Shown in pieces: positions 15,001 to 27,000 of a stretch of DNA of 64,000 nt. The notes under the pieces are model-generated. The model was not told the origin of the DNA. It was given only the letters and a program-made list of their open reading frames with translations, and made no database searches. Made by a program: the position numbers and the translations under genes. Position 1 is the stretch's first letter. Every line of letters starts with the position of its first letter. The stretch is from NCBI GenBank assembly GCA_965279075.1, contig CBDIHI010000010.1, positions 248,001-312,000 of the forward strand, in the 5' to 3' direction. Source of the stretch: SZAS-79 sp965279075. GTDB lineage: Bacteria; Pseudomonadota; Gammaproteobacteria; Burkholderiales; SG8-39.

Positions 15001-18000
15001 AATTACGTCGCCATCGAGTCGGGCAGCAATACGATCACGATCTTGCGCCAGTCCGACACCAGCACCTTCAGCGCATTGACTGCCGCCGGCGCGAATCCCG
15101 CCGACGCCTCGGGCTACTCCGAGGAATTGCAGGTATCCGGCACGGTCGTGGCCGGAAAGACCTACACGGTTTCGATCACGCCGACGTCCGGCTCGCCCGT
15201 GTACTTCAACTACACCGCGAAGTCGACCGACGTGGCGGGAACCAACGCCGTCTCGCTCGACAACATTACGACTGGCCTCTCGGCAGCCATCGATGCTAGC
15301 GGTAGCTATGCCACTGTGGTTACGGGAGCCTCAGGCTCCAAGGTGATCACTGTGCTTCGCGAATCTGGCACGGTGGATTTCGCTGCGGGCACATCGCTGG
15401 CGGCAGCCGCCAGTGCGGTGACGGGCTACACGGCGGCGGTGGAGATATCGGGGACCATCGCGGCGCGCGAGACTTACAAAGTCATCCTGACCGACACGCA
15501 GACGACACCCGACGTGTCCACCTTCAGCTACGTCGCCGGCATCAATGGCGATACGGTCGACGCGCAGACAGTGGCGCAGGGCCTGGCGACGGCGATCAAT
15601 GCGAGCGGCCTTTACAGCGCCAAGGCGATCCAGACCGCGACGGGCACGTACGTTGTCTCGATCGTGCGCCAGGGCGGCACGACGACTTTCACCGCGGTGA
15701 GCAGCATCACCGCGGCGGCGCCGCTTGTGCGCCCGGTGCTCGGCGGCGAAGCGAAGGTGGCCTGGAGCCAGGAAGTCACGCTGGACAATGGATCGGGCCA
15801 GGGCGATACGTGGACCGTCCTGCTGGACGGCACCAATGGTCTCAACAACCGGACGTTCAACGGGACCACCGACAACAGCGCCACGGTCGCGGCGGCACTG
15901 GCCGGGTCTGTGGGGTACGTCGACAACGGCACGACCACGAATGTCGCGAAGTTCCATCAGACAAACTACAACTTCGTCACCGTCGACCAGCGCACTTGGG
16001 TCGACCACATTGCCGCGCAGTTGACGACCGCCCCGGCCGGTGGCAGCGTGGCCGCATCCGACCGCCTTACCGAGTACAACTTCACCGTGAAGGGCACGGT
16101 GACGCCGAGCGACGTGTGGTCGGTGGCGCTGAACGGCATCACTTACAACTATACGGTCGGGGCGCACGACAACATCAACGGCGTAGCCACCGGCCTGCGC
16201 GCGGCGATCAACGCAAGCGGGATATTTACCGCGGCGGGAACGGGCGCGGACATCCAGGTCACGATCAAGGCCGAGGCCTGGTTCACCGGCTTCACGCAGA
16301 ACCTGTCGCAGGGCGGCGGGAAGGTGAAGGCGGTTCTCGACATCGACGGAAGCAAGGTGATGTACGGCCTTGATACGCGCGAGACGACGATCGAAGTCCC
16401 GGTTTACGACTCGTTCACCGGGCAACTGATCTACACCTATCCTTCGACCATCACGCAGAGCTACGCCTACGTCGATATCCCGGTCCTGACCCTGTACGAC
16501 GCAAGCCATCACGTGGTTACGCCGCTCTCGGCGCCGCCGGTCTCGGTGCCGGACGCGGGCAGCACGCTCGCGACTGATCCGCTCTATACCTACGAACTCG
16601 GCAGCGCCGAGAGATATACCGTCGAGGTCGGGGCGTACCGGCAATACCTGCAGCCGAATCCCTTCGCGACCGACGGATACGTGGGTTATGCGACCGGTCA
16701 GTCGTACAACCTGAATATTTCGCTGCAGCGCCACGCGATCAACAAGGACGCGATCAACCTGGTCGGCAAGCAGGTAACGCTCACCACCGGGGCCGACAAG
16801 GGCGTCAGCGCGCAAATCCTCGCCTACGACGCAGCCACCAAGACCTACACGCTGAGCAAGGGCGGCTTGAACGTCGGTGCGACCAACAAGTTCAATATCG
16901 AATACGACATCGCTTCGGAGTTCCCGAACTACTCGTCGAACTCCGACACGTTCCAGGTCGTCCTGACGAAGGCGCCGACTGCCGACGTGACGCTGGACGT
17001 CGTGCCGCAGGCCACTGCGACTTACAACTCGAACCTTGCCTTCTCCGCCCGCGACAACTACGGGCAGACCGAGTCGATCCAGGTGAACACGGCTACGCCC
17101 CAGGCCAGGATCGAGCTCACCGGCACGCCGCAGGTCGATCAGGTCTGGCGCCTCACGCTCGGTGGGGTGGACTACGACTACAAGGCGACTTCGAACGTGC
17201 TGGCTGATGTGGCCACCGGGCTGAAGGCCAAGATCGACTCAGTGACGGGGTCCGGCTATACGGTGACCACGAGCGGCAGCACTATCACGGTGAGTCGCTA
17301 CGGGGCTGCTTCCGATCACGCGTCGTTCACGGCGCTACTGTCCGTACTGCCGTATTCGGAAGGCACCATTGCGATTCGCAACCTCACCTCTTACAAGGCC
17401 GAGCTTTCGCTTTCGGGTCCGGTAAAGCAGGGCGAAGTATGGGAAATCGTGCTCGGGACCGCGCACTATTCCTACCAGGTCCAGTACGGCGACGTGCTCG
17501 GCGACGTGGCAGCCAAGCTCTACGACCAGTTGAAGCCGCTTACCACGCTCCGGACCACCCTCACCGGACTCGTGCTGACCGTGGCCAATGCCGATCAGGC
17601 CGCAAGCATGTCGGCCAGCTATACGATCCAGGCCGCGCATCTGGCTACCGACCCGGCAGTGACTGCGTCGGCGAGCGTGACGTTGCCGCTGGAGACCGCT
17701 GGCGGCAAGGTGACCTCGCAACTGATCTTCTCCAGCAACGCCGCCGACTGGAACGCCTGGAGCAATCAGCAGACGGTCACCGTCACGGCTCGTGACGACC
17801 GGATCCTGGAGGGCCATGACCTCAAGGTCTTCCCGGCGATGGGCGAGCGGATCAACACCATCCGCGGTCCGCTGATCATCGACGGCGGGGCGCAGTACTC
17901 GGACGTTTCAGCGCTTAACGAACCGTTCATGACCGCGGGCGAAACCAACTGGGTGCTGCCGAACAGCACGCTGACCAGCTTTGGCTCGACCACGGCGCTT

Positions 18001-21000
18001 GACGTCGACGGCCAGACGGTCACGGTCGGGACGCTTACGGATACGCACATCACGCACTTCGATGCGGCGCGTGGCGAAATGCCGGGCCTCGACCCGCGCA
18101 TGAACGACTACGCCTACCGGATTACGGTGATCGACTCTCCCGGGGTCGATACGCCCATGGACCTCGCGCTCGGCGGTTTGATAGGCAACACGCTGGCGGT
18201 GAAGGCCGAGGACGGCACGAGTACGCTTCAGGTGACCGGTTTCGTCGCGCCGGCTGGCGCATCCGCAACGGTCGTTGGGCGGGGAGATGCATCGACCACC
18301 TACACGAGCGCCGATATCGTGCTCGCCGGACAGGTGCTGAAGGGCAGCGACTGGCAGATTTCGCTCGGCGGGGTTGCGTATACCTACCGCGCGGGTGCCG
18401 CGAACGGCACGATCTCGTTTGGGAGCTCGGTGAATCTCACGGGTTCGACGGCTGCGGCGCAGACGTTGACGGTCACGCTAGGTGCGCTCTCCGCTCAGGA
18501 CCTGACCATTTCCAGCGGGTCCTACACGAGCACCACGCTAGTCACTGCCCTGAATGCGGCGATCACGGGAAATTCGACGCTTACGGGCAAACTCGTCGCG
18601 AGCGCCGATGGCGCGGGACACATCATCCTGACCGGGGCGGCGGCGGGTGAAATCGTGCTGACCGGCGCGCGCGCGAGCGATATCTTCGGCACGGGCACCC
18701 AGTCTGAAGCCCTGACGCTGAACAAGGTCGCCGAACGGCTGGCTGCGCAGATCTCGGCGCCCGCCACGGGATTCCAGGTCGCACGGGCCGACCACCTGCT
18801 GGCCATCACGCGGTCGGATTCGAACCCCTTCACCGCTCGTATTTCCCAGGGTGGCGGTAACCTTACGGGCACGCCTGCAAGCGCGTCTGGCGTGAACTGG
18901 TCGCTGGCGCAAATCAAGCTTCAGATGACCGGCACGATCTCGGCCGGCCAGGTGTGGACGATCTCCCTGCAGAAGTCGGGCGAATCGTCCCCCACGCCGT
19001 ACACGTACACCACCAGGGCGGGTGACGACCTGAAGGCGGTCATCCTGGGATTGGCCGACCAGATCGACGCCGGCACCAATTACCACTCGGACATCAAGTA
19101 CGAGACCGCGACTTTCACCAGCGCCTGGCCGACGGATGTGGCCCTCGCGCCGGTCGCGGGCAAGGGTTACTTCATCACACCGCTCAACCGCAACTTCTTC
19201 GTGGTCGAAGCGGACCAGGTGGACGTGCTGAACCTGTTCAACCGCGCCAGCGTGTCCAACGATGCAGGCGTGCTCACGGACAGCCGCCTCACCGGCTTCG
19301 GCATGGGCGGCGATACCGTCGTCGCGGGCAAGGCAGTGAAAGGCGGCATCAGCTATCAGGGCCTTGAGCAGTTCAACCTGATGCTGGGATCCGGAGACGA
19401 CAACCTTACGATCGAGTCCACGCACCTTGGCTCGACCACGGTCACGACGGCCGGTGGCAATGACACCGTCAGCATCAAGACGGTTGCAGGCCACACGCTC
19501 ATAGATACCGGCGCGGGGACGGATACGGTGAATGTCGGTAGCGCCCTCAACGTCGTCGACCAGATCACGGGCCTGCTGGTCATCAACCAGGGCGGCAACG
19601 GCGTGGGCGACGTCCTGAACGTAGTGGACACGGGCGACGCCAACGCCAACACCGCGACCCTTACGCAGAGCACGCTGACCGGCCTGGATATGCCGACGGT
19701 TGCGGAAGTGCAGACCTTCCGCGTGCAGGCGAAGAGCGGAACATTCCGGCTCGGCCTCGACCCGGCGCTCTACGTCACCGGCGCGCCCTACGGTTCCGCA
19801 CAGACTGTTTCCTACGACGCGACCGGTGCGTTGGGCGTTACCGCAATCCAAGCAGCGTTACGCACGTTGTACGGAACAACCGACCTGATCGTCGCCGAAG
19901 TCAGCCGCGAAATTCCCGCAGGCGAGACCCAGGCGCACGCCGTCACCTATCAACTGACCTTCACTGGCGCGATGGCCGGCAAGGACATGCCCAAGCTCAT
20001 GTGGGCCGAAACGCGCAACTCCATCGATGTCACTGTGCAGACGCCGCTGACCAGCCTCGTCGCCTACGACAACGAGTCGGTCGACGTGAACATCGAAACG
20101 AAACGGGATGGCTCCATCGCGCCGGTTGTGGACAACGTCCAGACCTTCGCGATCAATGCGACCGGCGGGACGTTCAAGCTCACCGTCGACGTACCGAAGC
20201 CGGGCAGCACGATCCAGCTGACGCAAACCACGATCGCGATCGCCTACGACGCGACAGCCGACCAGATCCGTACCGCGCTCGATCCGATCCTGAACCCGAA
20301 CGGCTCGATCCTCGATCCGTTCAATCCGCGTAACGACAATTCCAAGCCGTACACGAACAACGTTGCGGTGACGCGGATCGGCAATGTGGTCACGATCGGC
20401 TTCCAGGGCGAGTCCCGCGCCAAGGCCGTGACTGCGGTCGACACCTCTAGCCTCACCAATACGGCAGGCGCCGCCACTATCGACGTGGCGACGCGCCACA
20501 GCGGCATCAACTACTACGGCGTCGGCACGTTGAACGTCACCCTGGGCTCGGGCGACGACATCTTCAACGTGCAGGGCACGAGCGCAATCACTAACCTGAA
20601 CACCGCCGGTGGCGCGGACAAGGTCTATGTCTCCTCCACGGCCGACGTCAACGCGCTCACCGGCTCTGACGGGTTCCTCGCCGGCAACGTGGTGAGCTTC
20701 AGCGGCGACGACCGGCCGGTGCTGCAGTTCGAGCTTGCGGAGGCGGCGACCTCGGTCAGCATCGATATCCGCGACGCGTCCGGCACCCTGGTGCGCACGC
20801 TCGCGCTCGGCGGTTCGGCGATCGGCAACTACACGCCGACCTGGGACGGCAAGGACACCGCAGGCGTCGTCGCCAAGGCGGGCGCCTACAGCTACACGGT
20901 CACGGCCGCGCGCGCCGACGCCACCACCTTCGCCGGGACCATGGCCATGCGCGGGACTCTCGACCGCATCGCCGGAACTCTCAACATCGACGCCGGCACC

Positions 21001-24000
21001 GGCATCAACGCCCTGATGGTCAGCGACGCCGGTTCCCGCGTGGCCGACACGGCTGTGGTCGTTACGAAGGACAGCATCAGCGGCCTGGCGCCGTCGGTTG
21101 TCAACTATGTGACAACCGGAACGGATACTGCCGGCAACGGTGGCACCTACGCTGGCGGGATATCGATCTGGAGTGGCTACGCCGCGGATACGGTGTCTGT
21201 CACCAGCACGCGCAAGGACACCGGCCCGCAGGTCGGCGGACTGGACGTGCGCACCATTACATCGCTCAATACCGGGCTGGGCGAAGACCGCGTGACCGTC
21301 ACGCTCGCCGCCGCAACCGACGGTTTCTTTGCGCTGAATACGCAAGGGCCGTTCGACCACGACTACACCGGCACGCTCCGCACCGATGACGACACGATTG
21401 TCGCTTCGGGCTCGTCGCTACCGCTCGTGATCTTTGGCGGCCAGGGCAAGGACGACATCACCAGCGGCAGCGGCAACGACATTATTTTTGGCGACCGTGG
21501 CCGCGTGGAATACAAGGATGCCTCGGGCGCCGTGGTGCAGGTCCTCGGCTGGGGCGGCCTCGGCGACAAGACCGATGGGCTCGATCACATCGTCAGTGCG
21601 GCGTACACGGTCGATATCGCGGTAGGCAGCAACGACTTCCTTGAAGCCGGCGAGGGCACCAACATCGTCTTCGGCGGCGCCAACGGCGGGGGGGCGCTAG
21701 CGAACGTGGCGGCCGCCGGCTTCGATGGCGACTACCTGCATGCCGGCACGGGCAACGACATCCTGGTCGGCGACAACGGATCCGTTACATTCGTCATCCC
21801 GGGCTTGACGGGCGCCGGCCGCGCACTGCGCTACGAGACGACGGACACGCTGGCGAGCACCGGCGGGAACGACAAGCTGCTCGCCGGCGAGGGCTCCAAC
21901 ACGATCCTCGGCGGCATGGGCGCGGACACCATCACAGCGGGCGCAGGCACTGACGTGATCCTTGGCGACAACGGGTTCGTGCAGATGGATGCCGAGGGCA
22001 ATAAGTACGCCCAGGTCCGGACCTTGTCGCGCCTGTCGGCAGGCGGGGCCATCGTGGACCTCGGCGGGAACGACACGATTTCGGTCCTCGGCGGCGACAA
22101 GATCGTTCTTGGCGGCGACGGTGGGGACACGATCGACCTGCTGGGGGCGGGCAACCACACGGTGCTGGGCGACAACGGGGTGGTGACCTACGTTGCGCTG
22201 GGGCTGACGGGTGCGGGTCGTGCGCAGAAGTACGAGACGACGGACACGCTGCTGTCGACGAGTGTTGGTGGTACGGCGGGTGTTGACGTGATCATGGTGA
22301 CGGGTGACGGTGACAACACGATTCTTGGCGGGCTGGGTGGAGACACGATCAGCCTGAAGAACGGCACGGACACGGTGCTGGGCGACAACGGAGTGGTGGA
22401 GCTGGACGCGGAGGGCAACAAGTTTGCGCGGGTGGCGACGCTGTCGCGGGCGTCGGCGGGTGGTGCGATCGTTGACCTGGGTGGTAACGACACGATCACG
22501 GGGCTGAGCGGGAACAAGATCGTGCTGGGTGGTGACGGAGCGGACACGATCCTGCTGGGAGATGCGCTGGCGACGGTGACGAGCGACCACATCGTGCTGG
22601 GGGACAACGGGGTGGTGACGTACGTTGCGCTGGGGCAGACGGGTGCGGGGAACGTGCTGAGGTACGAGACGACGGACACCGAGGATTCGGTGCTGAGGCC
22701 GGCGACGGGGACGGGGTCTGGGGACACGATCACGATCCGGCAGAACGGCAACAACACGATCCTTGGCGGGATGGGTGGTGACACGATAGGGACGCGCCAC
22801 GGCGTGGACACGATCCTTGGCGACAACGGGTTCGTGCAGATGGACGCGGTGGGAGTGAAGTTCGCGCAGGTGAAGACGCTGTCGCAGGCGTCGGCGGGTG
22901 GTGGGACGACGGATCTTGGTGGTGACGACGTGATCACGTCGCTGGACGGGAACAAGATCGTGGTGGGTGGCGACGGGTCGGACACGATCACGCTGGGTGA
23001 TGGCAGTGCGGTGTCGAGCAACCACCTGGTGCTGGGTGACAACGGGGTGATCACGTACGTGGCGCTGGGGGCCACGGGTGCGGGGCTGCCGCTGCGCTTC
23101 GAGACGACGGACACGCTGGTGTCGACGGGTGGCGGCGACACGATCAAGGTGGGAGACGGGAACAACACGATCCTGGGCGGGATGGGTGCGGACGTGATCA
23201 CCACGGGGACGGGCGCGACCGGGGTGGGCGTGGACACGATCCTTGGCGACAACGGCTACGTGCAGATGGACACCGAGGGGAACAACTTCGCGCAGGTGGC
23301 GACCAAGTCGCTGGTGTCGACGGATGCGGCGAGCGTGGTGACGGGGCTGGGTGGCGGTGACACGATCAAGGTGGGGATTGGCGACAAGATCGTTCTTGGC
23401 GGCGACGGTGGGGACACGATCGACCTGTTGGGAGCGGGCAACCACACGGTGCTGGGTGACAACGGGGTGGTGACGTACGTTGCGCTGGGGCTGACGGGTG
23501 CGGGCCGGGCGCAGAAGTACGAGACGACGGACACGCTGCTGTCGACGAGTGTTGGTGGTACGGCGGGTGTGGACGTGATCACGGTGACGGGTGACGGTGA
23601 CAACACGATTCTTGGCGGGCTGGGTGGAGACACGATCAGCCTGAAGAACGGCACGGACACGGTGCTGGGCGACAACGGAGTGGTGGAGCTGGACGCGGAG
23701 GGCAACAAGTTTGCGCGGGTGGCGACGCTGTCGCGGGCGTCGGCGGGTGGTGCGATCGTTGACCTGGGTGGTAACGACACGATCACGGGGCTGAGCGGGA
23801 ACAAGATCGTGCTGGGTGGTGACGGAGCGGACACGATCCTGCTGGGAGATGCGCTGGCGACGGTGACGAGCGACCACATCGTGCTGGGGGACAACGGGGT
23901 GGTGACGTACGTTGCGCTGGGGCAGACGGGTGCGGGGAACGTGCTGAGGTACGAGACGACGGACACCGAGGATTCGGTGCTGAGGCCGGCGACGGGGACG

Positions 24001-27000
24001 GGGTCTGGGGACACGATCACGATCCGGCAGAACGGCAACAACACGATCCTTGGCGGGATGGGTGGTGACACGATAGGGACGCGCCACGGCGTGGACACGA
24101 TCCTTGGCGACAACGGGTTCGTGCAGATGGACGCGGTGGGAGTGAAGTTCGCGCAGGTGAAGACGCTGTCGCAGGCGTCGGCGGGTGGTGGGACGACGGA
24201 TCTTGGTGGTGACGACGTGATCACGTCGCTGGACGGGAACAAGATCGTGGTGGGTGGCGACGGGTCGGACACGATCACGCTGGGTGATGGCAGTGCGGTG
24301 TCGAGCAACCACCTGGTGCTGGGTGACAACGGGGTGATCACGTACGTGGCGCTGGGGGCCACGGGTGCGGGGCTGCCGCTGCGCTTCGAGACGACGGACA
24401 CGCTGGTGTCGACGGGTGGCGGCGACACGATCAAGGTGGGAGACGGGAACAACACGATCCTGGGCGGGATGGGTGCGGACGTGATCACCACGGGGACGGG
24501 CGCGACCGGGGTGGGCGTGGACACGATCCTTGGCGACAACGGCTACGTGCAGATGGACACCGAGGGGAACAACTTCGCGCAGGTGGCGACCAAGTCGCTG
24601 GTGTCGACGGATGCGGCGAGCGTGGTGACGGGGCTGGGTGGCGGTGACACGATCAAGGTGGGGATTGGCGACAAGATCGTTCTTGGCGGCGACGGTGGGG
24701 ACACGATCGACCTGTTGGGAGCGGGCAACCACACGGTGCTGGGCGACAACGGGGTGGTGACCTACGTTGCGCTGGGGCTGACGGGTGCGGGTCGTGCGCA
24801 GAAGTACGAGACGACGGACACGCTGCTGTCGACGAGTGTTGGTGGTACGGCGGGTGTTGACGTGATCATGGTGACGGGTGACGGTGACAACACGATTCTT
24901 GGCGGGCTGGGTGGAGACACGATCAGCCTGAAGAACGGCACGGACACGGTGCTGGGCGACAACGGAGTGGTGGAGCTGGACGCGGAGGGCAACAAGTTTG
25001 CGCGGGTGGCGACGCTGTCGCGGGCGTCGGCGGGTGGTGCGATCGTTGACCTGGGTGGTAACGACACGATCACGGGGCTGAGCGGGAACAAGATCGTGCT
25101 GGGTGGTGACGGAGCGGACACGATCCTGCTGGGAGATGCGCTGGCGACGGTGACGAGCGACCACATCGTGCTGGGGGACAACGGGGTGGTGACGTACGTT
25201 GCGCTGGGGCAGACGGGTGCGGGGAACGTGCTGAGGTACGAGACGACGGACACCGAGGATTCGGTGCTGAGGCCGGCGACGGGGACGGGGTCTGGGGACA
25301 CGATCACGATCCGGCAGAACGGCAACAACACGATCCTTGGCGGGATGGGTGGTGACACGATAGGGACGCGCCACGGCGTGGACACGATCCTTGGCGACAA
25401 CGGGTTCGTGCAGATGGATGCCGAGGGCAATAAGTACGCCCAGGTCCGGACCTTGTCGCGCCTGTCGGCAGGCGGGGCCATCGTGGACCTCGGCGGGAAC
25501 GACACGATTTCGGTCCTCGGCGGCGACAAGATCGTTCTTGGCGGCGACGGTGGGGACACGATCGACCTGTTGGGAGCGGGCAACCACACGGTGCTGGGTG
25601 ACAACGGGGTGGTGACGTACGTTGCGCTGGGGCTGACGGGTGCGGGCCGGGCGCAGAAGTACGAGACGACGGACACGCTGCTGTCGACGAGTGTTGGTGG
25701 TACGGCGGGTGTTGACGTGATCACGGTGACGGGTGACGGTGACAACACGATTCTTGGCGGGCTGGGTGGAGACACGATCAGCCTGAAGAACGGCACGGAC
25801 ACGGTGCTGGGCGACAACGGAGTGGTGGAGCTGGACGCGGAGGGCAACAAGTTTGCGCGGGTGGCGACGCTGTCGCGGGCGTCGGCGGGTGGTGCGATCG
25901 TTGACCTGGGTGGTAACGACACGATCACGGGGCTGAGCGGGAACAAGATCGTGCTGGGTGGTGACGGAGCGGACACGATCCTGCTGGGAGATGCGCTGGC
26001 GACGGTGACGAGCGACCACATCGTGCTGGGGGACAACGGGGTGGTGACGTACGTTGCGCTGGGGCAGACGGGTGCGGGGAACGTGCTGAGGTACGAGACG
26101 ACGGACACCGAGGATTCGGTGCTGAGGCCGGCGACGGGGACGGGGTCTGGGGACACGATCACGATCCGGCAGAACGGCAACAACACGATCCTTGGCGGGA
26201 TGGGTGGTGACACGATAGGGACGCGCCACGGCGTGGACACGATCCTTGGCGACAACGGGTTCGTGCAGATGGACGCGGTGGGAGTGAAGTTCGCGCAGGT
26301 GAAGACGCTGTCGCAGGCGTCGGCGGGTGGCGGGACGACGGATCTTGGTGGTGACGACGTGATCACGTCGCTGGACGGGAACAAGATCGTGGTGGGTGGC
26401 GACGGGTCGGACACGATCGACCTGGGCGTGGGCAGCGCGGTCCTGAGCAACCACCTGGTGCTGGGTGACAACGGGGTGATCACGTACGTGGCGCTGGGGG
26501 CCACGGGTGCGGGGCTGCCGCTGAGCTTCGAGACGAACGACACGCTGGCGGCTACGGGCGGTGCGGACACGATCCGTACGGGCAGCGGCAACAACACGAT
26601 CCTGGGCGGGATGGGCGGCGACGCGATCACGACGGGCAACGGCGTTGACACGATCCTTGGCGACAACGGGTTCGTGGAGATGGATGCCGAGGGGAACAAT
26701 TTCGCGCGGGTCGGCACGAAGTCGCAGGCGTCGGCGGGCGGTGGGACGACGGACCTGGGCGGTGACGACGTGATCACGGCGCTGGACGGTGACAAGAAGG
26801 TGCTGGGCGGCGACGGGTCGGACACGATCACGCTGGGCTCGGGCAACCACACGGTGCTGGGCGACAACGGGGTGGTGACGTACGTTGCGCTGGGCCAGAC
26901 GGGAGCGGGCCAGGGGCTGCGCTTCGAGACGACGGACACGCTGACGGCGACGGGCGGTGCGGACACGATCACGGCGGGAGACGGGAACAACACGATCCTG

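Larger units (their letters stand above)
8842..19060 (+). repeat. Diverged array of about 25 ~95-residue modules in the giant protein
   Basis: Each module reads roughly S-G-T-V-x-x-G-x-x-W-T-V-x-L-x-G-x-x-Y-x-Y, then a helix-like V-A-x-G-L-x-A-A-I-x-A stretch, then Y-T-A and T-I-T-strand segments. Copies vary strongly in sequence, unlike the near-identical repeats further on. The array is interrupted by hook IN-like modules and by PPC-like segments (about 10165-10590 and 16320-16740). I do not recognise a named family for this module. Confidence 0.7.
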
